A stretch of DNA of 49,862 nt from Cytophagia bacterium (GCA_004293645.1 REAB01000076.1:1-49862); one strand, 5' to 3'; numbered from the stretch's first letter, positions 23,789 through 32,376 are shown. A program made the numbers and translations. The notes: generated by a model from the letters alone, not told the origin.

Positions 23789-24364
23789 TTGACTGAACGT
23801 CTCTTATTTGAACTTATTGAAGGCTGCCGCCAGGGAAAAGAAGCAGCCATGAAAGCGTTTTATGAGCGTTTTCATGGCTACGCTTTATCGGTTTGTTTGG
23901 CCTATACCAACTCGCGCGAAGATGCTTGCGAAATATTGAACGATGGTTTTATGAAGGCTTTTCGCCAACTAAAAGAATTACAAAATCCAGACGTGTTGCT
24001 ACCCTGGCTGCGCCGCATCATGGTCAATACGGCCATTGACCACTACCGAAAAAACCTAAAACATAGCCGCGATGTTGCAGTAGAAACCCTTGAAAACAGT
24101 TTGGTCGAATCAAATCTAAACGAAGAAGGAATTTTGGCGCAATTGTCAGCAGAACATATTTTGCAGCAACTACAACAACTGCCCACAACCTACCGCGTGG
24201 TGTTTGGTTTATACGTGTTGGAAGGCTACTCACACCGTGAAATTGGGGAGAAACTACACTTAGCCGAAAGTACCTCCCGCGCTCATTTGGCCGAAGCCAA
24301 TCGACTGTTACGCAAGGCTTTGGCCACTCAAAACGACAATAATTATGCGCGAAACCGAAAATGA
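23789..24364 (+). CDS. ECF-type RNA polymerase sigma factor (second)
   Basis: A 191-residue ECF sigma factor starting at TTG 23789 (LTERLLFELIEGCRQGKEAAMKAFYERFHGYALSV). Region 2 contains EDACEILNDGFMKAFRQL and LPWLRRIMVNTAIDHYRK; region 4 contains LQQLPTTYRVVFGLYVLEGYSHREIGEKLHLAESTSRAHL. It is clearly related to, but distant from, the sigma factor at 20244. It overlaps the following membrane vWA-like gene by 20 bp, which makes that gene its probable regulator. Confidence 0.93.
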   Translation: MTERLLFELIEGCRQGKEAAMKAFYERFHGYALSVCLAYTNSREDACEILNDGFMKAFRQLKELQNPDVLLPWLRRIMVNTAIDHYRKNLKHSRDVAVETLENSLVESNLNEEGILAQLSAEHILQQLQQLPTTYRVVFGLYVLEGYSHREIGEKLHLAESTSRAHLAEANRLLRKALATQNDNNYARNRK

Positions 24365-25550
24365 CCCATTGCACGGTTTAATCCGCCAAACCTTGCACAA
24401 CTACCGCCCCGACTATAACCCACAAGATTGGGAGATGTTGCGGGTCAAGCTCCGCCGTCGTCGCCAGAGAGGTGTTTTTTTGTTTTTATTCTTATTCATT
24501 AGCGTGGCCTTGGGTGGGTGGCTTGTGGGTATCAACTATTTTTTTTATCAACCAAAGATAGCCGCAACTCCTGCGCCATCGCCGTTGACTGATCGCTACT
24601 TCCCGCCCAAAAAAATAGCAACAAATCGCTTGAAAAAAGTAAAGAAGAAAGTGATTTTGCGAGACCAAAAAATTGCTTTCACGCCAAACACAACCCCAGC
24701 CGAGGCTACAGATATCCGCTTGTTTTTTACGGCAGTTGAGCCCTTAGCTACGCAAACCATTCAAACTCCGCCCCCCGAAATAACCAAATTATTACGCCAT
24801 AAATCGGCCACATTGGCCGCCGAATACGAGATTATTCGGCAAATAACAACGGGTTATTTTGGAACAGACTCCACTACTTACCGCGTACTGACCCGCAACT
24901 TAGACAAATGGCCTAATACGGTGATTGTCTGTGACTTTACGTCGAGTATGTATCCATACAGCACGCAATTGTTTACTTGGTTTCAGCACAATGGCAACCC
25001 TAAAAATATCAAAGGCATGGTGTTTTTTACGGATTGCGACAGCACAGGTGTTGCTACTACTCAAAGCAAAAAAGCGGGTAAAATGTTTGTAATAAATGTT
25101 CCGTTTTCGAGCGCAATTTTACCTACTCTGTTGGCAGCGACACGAAACACCGTCCAAAACGAAGACTTAAAAGAAAACAACGTGGAGGCATTGCTATTTG
25201 CCCAAAAAACTTATCCTGATTGCGAACGGTTTGTGCTCATTTCAGACAATGGCAGTGGTGTAAAAAACCGTGCTGCCATCAAGCAAATCACGAAGCCTGT
25301 TCACGTTATTGTTTGTGGTTCACCTGCCGATACCACTCAACCCATTGAACCCGACTATGCAGTTATTGCCCGCCAAACCAATGGTAGCCTTCACACCCTC
25401 GAAGATGATTTGGAACGCCCAAAATCAATCCCAAAAAATACTTGGATACGCTCAGGCGACTACTATTACCGCTATAATGCCCGCAAAGGCCGCTTTGTTG
25501 TCAGTAGTTTTAGCCACCGTCCGCGTCGTTTTTTAGGACTATTTTGGTAA
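24345..25550 (+). CDS. Membrane protein with anti-sigma-like N-terminus and extracytoplasmic vWA-like domain
   Basis: This 401-residue protein overlaps the sigma gene by 20 bp. Residues 1-42 (DPLHGLIRQTLHNYRPDY, DWEMLRVKLRRRR) look like the sigma-binding tail of Bacteroidota anti-sigma proteins, with a basic stop just before one membrane helix (about 43-67). The outer part has a MIDAS-like DFTSS (197-201) within a strand-rich region (TVIVCDFTSSM), later FVLISDNGSG and VHVIVCG, consistent with a von Willebrand A fold that binds a ligand through a metal ion. A DxTxS form is a known MIDAS variant. The idea that it senses an envelope ligand and frees the sigma factor is inference. The 3' end lies only 8 bp before the duplicate fragment at 25559. 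Confidence 0.7.
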   Translation: MRETENDPLHGLIRQTLHNYRPDYNPQDWEMLRVKLRRRRQRGVFLFLFLFISVALGGWLVGINYFFYQPKIAATPAPSPLTDRYFPPKKIATNRLKKVKKKVILRDQKIAFTPNTTPAEATDIRLFFTAVEPLATQTIQTPPPEITKLLRHKSATLAAEYEIIRQITTGYFGTDSTTYRVLTRNLDKWPNTVIVCDFTSSMYPYSTQLFTWFQHNGNPKNIKGMVFFTDCDSTGVATTQSKKAGKMFVINVPFSSAILPTLLAATRNTVQNEDLKENNVEALLFAQKTYPDCERFVLISDNGSGVKNRAAIKQITKPVHVIVCGSPADTTQPIEPDYAVIARQTNGSLHTLEDDLERPKSIPKNTWIRSGDYYYRYNARKGRFVVSSFSHRPRRFLGLFW

Positions 25551-25558
25551 ACTAAACC

Positions 25559-25695
25559 TCACCCAAAACGACGACGACCGCAAAGACGACCAGCGTGGCT
25601 ATCGTTCTACCAAACAATACATTGGCAAAATGGGCAACGGCGGCAACATGAGAATAAAGGTAGTTTCAAAGTTTGGTGAAGTGAGTTTGAAGTAA
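25559..25695 (+). pseudogene. Fragment duplicating the 3' end of the GIN-like gene
   Basis: Bases 25559-25691 match 22552-22684 at all but one position, an offset of 3007 bp. The fragment keeps the frame, the final residues SLK and a stop (TAA instead of TGA). There is no start or 5' part, so it cannot make a protein alone. It marks a recent duplication or recombination joint after the vWA-like gene. Confidence 0.85.
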
Positions 25696-25704
25696 AAAAT
25701 CATT

Positions 25705-26934
25705 TTACTCCACAAAACCCAAGTCTTTGCCAAAGGTTTCTTCGGTTTTGAACAACGCCCAAAAGGCCAAACCGTAGCAAACAACACCCAACACCCCCGC
25801 CGCGCCCAGCACCCCAAACGAAGGCTTAAAAGACTGAAACGCGAAGGTCATGGGAATAACCATGCCCCGCACAATACTCGGTACCGAAGTAGTGGCCGTA
25901 GCGCGGAGGTTGGTACCGTAGAGTTCGGCCACCATCATCAAATAGAGGCCGATGTAGCCCGTGCAAAGCCCCGCAAAAAAGCAAATGGCATAGAGCGACG
26001 ACAACGAACCGACTCCCGCGTACAAAAATGCCCCCGCAAAACAAGCACTCAGGGCCATTAAGTACGCAATGGCTTTGCGCCGCGACTGAATCCACTGGCT
26101 CAATGGGCCACTGATAAAATCGCCAGCGGTGAGGCCAAAATAAATAAACATGACGCATTTGCCAGGCGAAACAGGCTCGGCAATGCCGAGGGCTTTGCCA
26201 AATTCATTAGCAAAAGTGGCCAAAATACCCACAATAAACCAAGTAGGAATGCCAATAGCCACGCAACGGGCGTATTTAACAAATTGAGGCCAAGTAGTAA
26301 AAAAATAGAAATAGTTGCCTCGGCTCACGTGTGCTTGTTTCATTTTTAAGAAAAGCCCTGACTCAAAGACGCTGATGCGCAGCAGCAATAACGCCAACCC
26401 CATGCCGCCCCCCACAAAATAAGCCGTGCGCCAGTCGAACCACTCTTGGGTAAGGTAAGCGGCACCCGCGCCCAAATAGCCCACGCCCGCCACCAGCGTA
26501 GGCCCAAGGCTACGTATTTTGGCGGGTACAATCTCCGACACCAACGTCATAGCCGCACCAATCTCGCCCGACAGTCCCACCCCCGCTACAAACCGCAGCA
26601 ACGCGTAAGTTTGGGTATCTTCTACAAAACCACAGGCGATATTGGCCAAAGAATAGGTAACAATTGAACCAAAAAGCACCGAAAGGCGGCCTTTTTTGTC
26701 GCCCAGCACGCCCCATAAAATACCGCCAACTACCAAACCCGCTTGCTGCCAATTTAAAATATAGCCACCCACTTTGGACACCTCGGCTTCTGAAAGCCCC
26801 AAAGATTGCAAACTGGGCAAACGCACAATGCTAAAAATGAGCATATCGTACACGTCCACAAAAAAGCCCAACGCCGACACAATAACGGGCAACGTAAACA
26901 AGGCACGGTAAGGAGATGGTTCTTTATAGTTCAT
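25705..26934 (-). CDS. MFS transporter (metabolite:H+ symporter type), copy 1
   Basis: A 409-residue, twelve-helix major facilitator. The loop between helices 2 and 3 has the signature GVLGDKKGRLSVLFGS, and the first helix has FFVDVYDMLIF as in sugar/organic acid symporters of the MFS. It is about half identical by eye to the MFS protein at 27571 (shared GDKKGRLSVLFGSI, YSLANIACGF, NEFGKALGI, GTNLRATAT). The substrate is not decided by sequence. Its ATG (26934) is directly behind a hairpin and T-run that would end the toxin-antitoxin transcript, so expression may depend on read-through. Confidence 0.88.
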   Translation of the reverse strand: MNYKEPSPYRALFTLPVIVSALGFFVDVYDMLIFSIVRLPSLQSLGLSEAEVSKVGGYILNWQQAGLVVGGILWGVLGDKKGRLSVLFGSIVTYSLANIACGFVEDTQTYALLRFVAGVGLSGEIGAAMTLVSEIVPAKIRSLGPTLVAGVGYLGAGAAYLTQEWFDWRTAYFVGGGMGLALLLLRISVFESGLFLKMKQAHVSRGNYFYFFTTWPQFVKYARCVAIGIPTWFIVGILATFANEFGKALGIAEPVSPGKCVMFIYFGLTAGDFISGPLSQWIQSRRKAIAYLMALSACFAGAFLYAGVGSLSSLYAICFFAGLCTGYIGLYLMMVAELYGTNLRATATTSVPSIVRGMVIPMTFAFQSFKPSFGVLGAAGVLGVVCYGLAFWALFKTEETFGKDLGFVE

Positions 26935-26935
26935 G

Positions 26936-26970
26936 AAAAAAAACGCTTTCGCCTTGTTTTTGAGCGAAAG
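26936..26970 (-). terminator. Hairpin with T-run at the end of the toxin-antitoxin operon
   Basis: On the minus strand a 7-bp stem CTTTCGC/GCGAAAG (26964-26970 and 26946-26952) is followed by a run of T. It lies 14 bp past the toxin stop and directly before the start codon of the MFS gene at 26934. Confidence 0.5.
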
Positions 26971-26984
26971 AACAAGGATAGAAA

Positions 26985-27299
26985 TTAGAGAAAATTGATG
27001 CGCTTTTTAATCTCATCAGGATTGATACGCTGGTGCAAAACTGCGATGATTTCCGCTCGAAAGCCGATTTCATCAACAGCATAGAAAATAGAATAGGGAT
27101 AATTGGGAAAAAGAGCTTTTCTGATGAACAAAAAACTTTCTTGGCAAAGAAATGGATTATGCCCCAACCAATCAGCAATGCCTTCAAATTCAAGTAAGAA
27201 ATTTAGTCCAAGCCCTATTTTTTGTTGTTCATACCAATCAATACTGGATTCTAAATCAACTGCAGCTTCTTTGAGAATTACAACTTGGTAGCTATTCAT
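26985..27299 (-). CDS. ParE/RelE-superfamily toxin
   Basis: A 104-residue toxin of the ParE type, started at ATG 27299 (MNSYQVVILKEAAVDLESSIDWYEQQKIGLG). It has the family's N-terminal strand, two helices and the C-terminal strand pattern (FRAEIIAVLHQRINP), with Arg in LHQR. ParE toxins poison DNA gyrase and RelE relatives cut mRNA; which one applies is not clear. The ATG overlaps the antitoxin stop by 8 bp, the classic coupled layout. It sits between two MFS paralogues. Confidence 0.85.
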   Translation of the reverse strand: MNSYQVVILKEAAVDLESSIDWYEQQKIGLGLNFLLEFEGIADWLGHNPFLCQESFLFIRKALFPNYPYSIFYAVDEIGFRAEIIAVLHQRINPDEIKKRINFL

Positions 27300-27546
27300 T
27301 CCACCCATATTTTTGCTTCAAACGTTGCACCGTCTCTCTTATGGGTTCGCTGTTTTGCTGTTGATTAAGCTGATAGTTTTGGTACCGTTTCGTAACCAAT
27401 TCTTGAATAAGTGCTTCCGATTGCGAAACCGCCTCTGGTTTTTTTTGGTATTTATGAACCAGAAAATCAATGTATTCCAATAATGCTAAGTGCGCATCTT
27501 GGGGCAAAAAATCTACTTGCTGATGAATCAATTCAGTAGTATTCAT
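27292..27546 (-). CDS. Antitoxin of the ParE-type module
   Basis: An 84-residue acidic protein (MNTTELIHQQVDFLPQDAHLALLEYIDFLVHKYQ...) with a helix-rich N-terminus and a C-terminal region ending in KYGWNE. Size, position and the 8-bp overlap with the toxin identify it as the antitoxin; its N-terminal helices resemble the DUF2281-like antitoxin pattern (tentative). It would bind the toxin and repress its own promoter. A -7 element TATCTTTG lies 16 bp upstream of its ATG. Confidence 0.8.
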   Translation of the reverse strand: MNTTELIHQQVDFLPQDAHLALLEYIDFLVHKYQKKPEAVSQSEALIQELVTKRYQNYQLNQQQNSEPIRETVQRLKQKYGWNE

Positions 27547-27561
27547 AATTTTTATTTTTTA

Positions 27562-27569
27562 CAAAGATA
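27562..27569 (-). promoter_or_regulatory. Candidate -7 element of the toxin-antitoxin promoter
   Basis: It reads TATCTTTG on the minus strand, an exact TAnnTTTG match, 16 bp before the antitoxin ATG. CTTG lies 18 bp upstream as a weak -33 box and overlaps the end of the MFS gene. The leader would be about 10 nt. Confidence 0.5.
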
Positions 27570-27570
27570 C

Positions 27571-28833
27571 TTATTCTTCCAAAAAGTCAAGGTCTTTATT
27601 GTGGGTTTCGGCAATGGTGAGGGTGCAATAAAAACCAATCGTAAAACAAATAACGCCCACAATAGCAGCGGCATAGACGGGCGTAACACTGGGTTTGAAA
27701 TAACCATAAATCATGGTCATAAAAATAACCATGCCCCGCACCATGTTGGGCACGGTGGTAGCCGCTGTTGCGCGTAAATTAGTGCCAAACTGCTCGGCCC
27801 CGATGGTAACAAACATGGCCCAGTAGCCAATGCCAAAACCCATGGCCAAACACAAAGCATAGAGCGTATTGGCCGAATCAATGCCCGAAAATAGGTAAAC
27901 GAGGCAAAAAACGAGCGTAAAGGCCATCATCAAAGCCACAGCTTTTTTGCGCGAAGCCAAGTATTGGCTCAAAAACCCGCTCGACAGGTCGCCGAAAGCC
28001 AAGCCTACGTAGCACCACATAATGGCCAGCCCTGGTTTTACGGTTTCTATAATGCCGAGGGCTTTGCCCAGCTCGTTGCTCAAAGTTGCCAAAATACTAA
28101 TCACAAACCAAGTAGGAAGGCCAATGCCAATGCACTTCATGTAGCGTACAAAACGCGTCCAGTTGGTAAAAAATGAAAAGAAATCGCCTTTGGTTACGTG
28201 TTTTTGCGAAGATACTTCTTTGAACATACCCGACTCAATAACTCCCACCCGCAACAACAGCAGGCCAATGCCCAAGCCGCCACCTACCAAATAAGCAATG
28301 CGCCAGTCGCCAAATATCTCGACCGTAAAATAAGCTGCCACTGCCCCAAAAAGTCCAACCCCCGCCACCAACGACGTGCCGATGGCGCGCAGTTCTTTGG
28401 GCAACACTTCGGAAACCAGCGTAATACCCGCTCCCAACTCACCCGCCAAGCCTATACCCGCAATAAACCGAAGGTATTTGTAAAGCTCCGTGGCGGGCAT
28501 CAAACTGGTGTCTTGAATAAAACCGCAGGCAATGTTGGCCAAAGAATAAGTGATAATTGACCCAAAAAGCACCGAAAGACGGCCTTTTTTGTCGCCCAAA
28601 ACACCCCAGAAGATACCGCCAATGAGCATGCCACCCATTTGCCAGTTTAAAATAGTAACACCTACTTCCGACACCTGCTGCTCATTTAAGCCCAGCGATT
28701 TGAGACTCGGCACGCGCACAATTCCAAAAAGTAACAAATCGTAAATATCTACAAAATAGCCCAGGGCGGCCACAATAACGGGTAAGCTGAGCAAGTGCGC
28801 GCGCGTAGATTTTTCGGCAGTAGAAGCTGGCAT
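27571..28833 (-). CDS. MFS transporter (metabolite:H+ symporter type), copy 2
   Basis: A 420-residue paralogue of the MFS protein at 25705, with the same landmarks (FFVDIYDLLLF-like first helix with Tyr before FVD, GVLGDKKGRLSVLFGS, LSNELGKALGI, GTNLRATAATTVPNMVRGM). I chose ATG 28833; the frame is open to TTG 28872 but the added residues are unlike the family. It ends 24 bp before the antitoxin. The pair probably arose by tandem duplication, with the toxin-antitoxin genes inserted between. The substrate is unknown. Confidence 0.88.
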   Translation of the reverse strand: MPASTAEKSTRAHLLSLPVIVAALGYFVDIYDLLLFGIVRVPSLKSLGLNEQQVSEVGVTILNWQMGGMLIGGIFWGVLGDKKGRLSVLFGSIITYSLANIACGFIQDTSLMPATELYKYLRFIAGIGLAGELGAGITLVSEVLPKELRAIGTSLVAGVGLFGAVAAYFTVEIFGDWRIAYLVGGGLGIGLLLLRVGVIESGMFKEVSSQKHVTKGDFFSFFTNWTRFVRYMKCIGIGLPTWFVISILATLSNELGKALGIIETVKPGLAIMWCYVGLAFGDLSSGFLSQYLASRKKAVALMMAFTLVFCLVYLFSGIDSANTLYALCLAMGFGIGYWAMFVTIGAEQFGTNLRATAATTVPNMVRGMVIFMTMIYGYFKPSVTPVYAAAIVGVICFTIGFYCTLTIAETHNKDLDFLEE

Positions 28834-28984
28834 GAAAGTAGAAGGTTTGGTTATGGATTGCAATAATAACAAAAATTAGAAGGTTTTGCCATTATTGACC
28901 GTACTCATTCATTCTAAATTGGGTAGTGGTACGTTTATGACGTTGTGGAGACTATTTTACGTTCCAAATGGAAATTGGTAATGC

Positions 28985-29130
28985 CTAAGTGCCCAATTGG
29001 GCAACCGCTTTTTGGGCTACGGCACGAAAAAATGCGGTTGCCCCCAAGCCCCGAACGGCGTCCAAAGTACGCCCCAGCGCGTCATCGTTGAATTGACAAG
29101 GTCTAAGCCATTTAGAGCTTGGGCACGAGG
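28985..29130 (-). pseudogene. Decayed transposase N-terminal fragment (IS1634/DUF4277-like)
   Basis: On the minus strand a frame from about 29130 to a TAG at 28985-28987 encodes FNDDALGRTLDAVRGLGATA followed by FFRAVAQKAVAQLG. This 'NDDxLGRxLDA...G.T.LF..VA..A' pattern is what I recall of the N-terminal domain of IS1634-type transposases. There is no start, no catalytic domain and a stop after about 45 residues, so it is a relic. The rest of the 28834-29186 gap shows nothing else. Confidence 0.4.
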
Positions 29131-29186
29131 AATGCGCTTTTAGGCATCGGTCGAGGTTATTAAACCTTCTTTGTTATCTACAAATA

Positions 29187-30482
29187 TTAGGCGAGTTGTA
29201 GTTCAGGGTTGGACTTAGTGGGATACACGCCTAGAAAGCGGATAAAAAATGCCTGCAACAGCCAAGCACTAATATCAACAGCTTGGCCGCCCGAAGCGAG
29301 AAACAGCAACAATAAAAGGGAGAAATAAGCAATAAACAACGACAAATTGTTGGCAGGGCGTACGTATTGCTGAATCATGGTAAAAATAATCATCAGCCAA
29401 AACCCATTGTAAAACAAAAACCCTAAAACACCCTGATTGACGATGGCATCTAAAGAAGGCATATCCATAAAAGCCGATTTGTAGCCTTGCCCCATCAGCA
29501 CTTCGCCAATGGGCGTTTTGCTACTCAACAAAAACTCTTTGGTCCGTTTGATGCTCTCCACGCGATAAGAAGCCGAATGGTCTATTTGTCCACCACCGTT
29601 TTGCATACCTACTTCTGCCCCAAAAGCAGTGTAAAGCACTCGGTTGAAACGCTGCGTAAAAGCCGAAGAATAGTTGGAAAGAACAGACCCGACAAAGCCA
29701 AATTGAGCTAAAATGAGGGCAATAACAACGTAAAGGCCAAATCCAACTTTGAGCGATTTAAAGCTAAACGCTGCTTTGGCAATAGCGCGGGCATTGAAAA
29801 TTACTGCCACTACCAAAGCTACCCCCAGCGTAATGAGGCTGGTATTGGTACGGCAGAGAATCATAACAGCAAAAGAAAAAATAACGGCAATAAGATAAAA
29901 AACTTTTAGGGCAATGCTACGGGTTTTCCACAATAAAATAACACTTGCTATGATGGTAGCAAAGGCATTGTTGGCGAAAGTATGGGGGTTAGAATTGCTC
30001 TCCATGGCGGCATAACTAATGCCGGCGCGTTCACCAAGATGCCAATTGGGGCTGGTTGAAATGTGATATATCAGGCCCGTACTGGCGAATAAACCATAGA
30101 ACACCATCACGACGAGTATGCAATCAACTTTGTCATTTGGATAATACATCAACAAAAATAAAAACACGAATGGTATGGTGTACGTCAAAAACTCCCGAGA
30201 GCCGTCGCCAATGGGATTCGGTGAGTAGTACTGCCAATAGATGCAACTAAGGCTAATGAATCCTCCCCAAAAAAACAGCAAAAGTGGGTTTGGGTTGTAA
30301 AGACGCGAAAAAAGATTGCCAGGCCACATCAGCAAGAAGCCAATTGCCCAATAGGCGATGGTAAACAAACTACCTTGTGGCCCAATGCGTAAGCCATCTC
30401 TGATAAAAAATATGATGGGGTAAGAATTCCACAACATATTGATTCCCAGTGCTTGCCGATAATATTTTAAGTCGTCAGTCAT
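29187..30482 (-). CDS. O-antigen polymerase/ligase-like membrane protein
   Basis: A 431-residue protein with about eleven to twelve membrane helices and a large loop (about 285-345: NRVLYTAFGAEVGMQNGGG, SYRVESIKRTKEFL) typical of Wzy polymerases and WaaL ligases, which join glycan units on undecaprenyl or lipid A at the periplasmic face. Family assignment rests on topology and the R-rich loop, as these proteins share little sequence. It is the last gene of the acyltransferase-GT2-polymerase operon (11 bp from GT2). Confidence 0.7.
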   Translation of the reverse strand: MTDDLKYYRQALGINMLWNSYPIIFFIRDGLRIGPQGSLFTIAYWAIGFLLMWPGNLFSRLYNPNPLLLFFWGGFISLSCIYWQYYSPNPIGDGSREFLTYTIPFVFLFLLMYYPNDKVDCILVVMVFYGLFASTGLIYHISTSPNWHLGERAGISYAAMESNSNPHTFANNAFATIIASVILLWKTRSIALKVFYLIAVIFSFAVMILCRTNTSLITLGVALVVAVIFNARAIAKAAFSFKSLKVGFGLYVVIALILAQFGFVGSVLSNYSSAFTQRFNRVLYTAFGAEVGMQNGGGQIDHSASYRVESIKRTKEFLLSSKTPIGEVLMGQGYKSAFMDMPSLDAIVNQGVLGFLFYNGFWLMIIFTMIQQYVRPANNLSLFIAYFSLLLLLFLASGGQAVDISAWLLQAFFIRFLGVYPTKSNPELQLA

Positions 30483-30493
30483 AAATTAAAAAG

Positions 30494-31210
30494 TTATTTA
30501 AACAAACCGTATCTAAGAATACAATAGATGGCCCGAAAACCATCTTTCCAGTTAATCTTCTTGCCTTCGGCGTACGTGCGCCCGTAGTAAGAAACCCCCA
30601 CTTCATAGATACGAATGTTGGGAATACGCGCAATTTTGGCGGTTACTTCGGGTTCAAAACCAAAACGTTTTTCTTGCAACGGAATAGCCTGTATGGTTTC
30701 AGTTTTAAACAATTTGTAGCAGGTTTCCATGTCTGTAAGATTGAGATTAGAAAACATATTGCTCAAAAACGTCAAAACTTTGTTGCCAATAGAATGCCAA
30801 AAAAATAGAATGCGGTGGGCATTGCCCCCCATAAAACGCGACCCAAAAACCACGTCGGCGTGGCCATCTATAATTGGTTTTAGCAACAAATTAAATTCCC
30901 AAGGGTCGTATTCTAAGTCGGCATCTTGCACAATCAAATAGTCGCCGCTTGCATTTTTAATGCCTGTGTGCAGTGCCGCCCCCTTGCCTTGGTTGTATTG
31001 ATGCCTAAAATAAACCAATGACACATGGGGGCTTTGGCGTTGAAATTCTTGAACTTTAGCTTCTGTCCCGTCGGTAGAGCAGTCGTTTATGACGATGATT
31101 TCTTTGTCGAAGTTTCCTATCAATTGAACCGACTCAACGGCTTTCAAAACCGTCTGAATTGTGCGTTCTTCATTGTAAGCAGGAATTATTATACTAAGTT
31201 TTGGATTCAC
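30494..31210 (-). CDS. Family 2 glycosyltransferase (dolichol-phosphate mannosyltransferase-like)
   Basis: A 238-residue GT-A enzyme starting with GTG. It has SIIIPAYNEE (6-15), NDCSTDGT (42-49) and the nucleotide-sugar/metal motif QDADLEYDP (95-103), then GSRFMGG and a TCYKLFK region as in DPM1-type enzymes. It lacks membrane helices, so it likely acts at the inner face of the cytoplasmic membrane, moving a sugar to a polyprenyl phosphate. It lies 12 bp after the acyltransferase and 11 bp before the polymerase-like gene. Confidence 0.9.
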   Translation of the reverse strand: MNPKLSIIIPAYNEERTIQTVLKAVESVQLIGNFDKEIIVINDCSTDGTEAKVQEFQRQSPHVSLVYFRHQYNQGKGAALHTGIKNASGDYLIVQDADLEYDPWEFNLLLKPIIDGHADVVFGSRFMGGNAHRILFFWHSIGNKVLTFLSNMFSNLNLTDMETCYKLFKTETIQAIPLQEKRFGFEPEVTAKIARIPNIRIYEVGVSYYGRTYAEGKKINWKDGFRAIYCILRYGLFK

Positions 31211-31222
31211 AGCTAACCAAGA

Positions 31223-32272
31223 TTAAATTTTTTGAGATATTTTTTTTGCGTTATACCATTGCCTCAAATACGTCAAAGCGGGCTTTTCAACAAAATACGT
31301 AATAAGATAAGCAGCAATGAAAGCAATACTAACGGCAAATAACCCAGCTGTAATGAATGACCACCCCAACTTGTCGCGCAGCAGGGTTATTATTCCTACT
31401 ATTAAATAATGATGAATTACGTAAAGACTGTACGAAATTTTGCCCAAAAATAGCGTTATTCGATTGTTAATCCATTCTAAGCGATTAGTGATAAACAAAA
31501 AAAATAACACAAAATAAACAGTGGTGGTAGTCAAATAAGTGTTCAAACCAATGAAAAGTCCTGTATTTTTCCCTTCTTCAAACAAGTATATCGTAACACC
31601 ATAAGCTATAAAAACACCCGATAAACGCCAAATATTAAAGCCCTCTGCGTAAATTTTATAAAACAATATGCCCGCCCAAAATAATTGAAAGTGATTAACC
31701 AGCGGGAAACCTGCTTTGATAGCATCATAGACAGGCGTTTGCGCGTAGCGTATGTAAGCATGTACCAAGATCTGACAAAGTACCAACACAAAACCAATCC
31801 ATTCTAATCTTCGAACTTGCTTTAAGCCAAAAGCCGCCAGCATTAAACCATAAAATAACATCTCAACTATCAAAGTCCAATAAGACCCGTCCAAGTCTCT
31901 TACGTGAAAATAATATTGAAGCATGGTCATGTTAGCCCAGTACTCATGCCAAAAAACATTGCTGTAGCCCCAATAGCTACCTATTGCCATACAAAGTGCA
32001 GTAACGCTAACGGCAACCCAATAAACGGGGTAAAGGCGAGAAAAACGCGCTATTACAAAGTCTGAGGCATTGGTTGTTTTGTTGAGCGTCATGAAAATGA
32101 CAAAACCGCTGATGATAAAAAACAAATCTACGCCCGTAGCCCCCCAACCAACTTGAAAAGGCGCATCTGCTTGATAAAGCATAAGATGGAAAAGCACAAC
32201 AACAAGTGCCGCGATTCCCCTAAATGTATCCAAGGTCTGTAAACGTAAATGGGTATTCGTGTGTGCTGTCAT
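31223..32272 (-). CDS. Membrane acyltransferase, family 3 (OafA/YrhL-like)
   Basis: A 349-residue, roughly ten-helix membrane enzyme that O-acetylates surface glycans or related molecules. It opens with LDTFRGIAALVVVLFH (about 14-29; the Arg-Gly and His are family hallmarks), then GATGVDLFFIISGFVI and RFSRLYPVYW. It is the first gene of a three-gene operon with GT2 and a polymerase-like gene, which suggests modification of an exported polysaccharide. It has a -7 element TATATTTG (32377-32384) and an upstream palindrome (32421-32437). Confidence 0.9.
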   Translation of the reverse strand: MTAHTNTHLRLQTLDTFRGIAALVVVLFHLMLYQADAPFQVGWGATGVDLFFIISGFVIFMTLNKTTNASDFVIARFSRLYPVYWVAVSVTALCMAIGSYWGYSNVFWHEYWANMTMLQYYFHVRDLDGSYWTLIVEMLFYGLMLAAFGLKQVRRLEWIGFVLVLCQILVHAYIRYAQTPVYDAIKAGFPLVNHFQLFWAGILFYKIYAEGFNIWRLSGVFIAYGVTIYLFEEGKNTGLFIGLNTYLTTTTVYFVLFFLFITNRLEWINNRITLFLGKISYSLYVIHHYLIVGIITLLRDKLGWSFITAGLFAVSIAFIAAYLITYFVEKPALTYLRQWYNAKKISQKI

Positions 32273-32376
32273 TCTCTTGTAGTTCTCAATGAACTCGCTC
32301 CATTTTACAACTCTTTATGGTTTAGTTTTTGCCTTTGAGTTGAAGTAAACAACTGGAAATTTTGACTAAGATGGCG

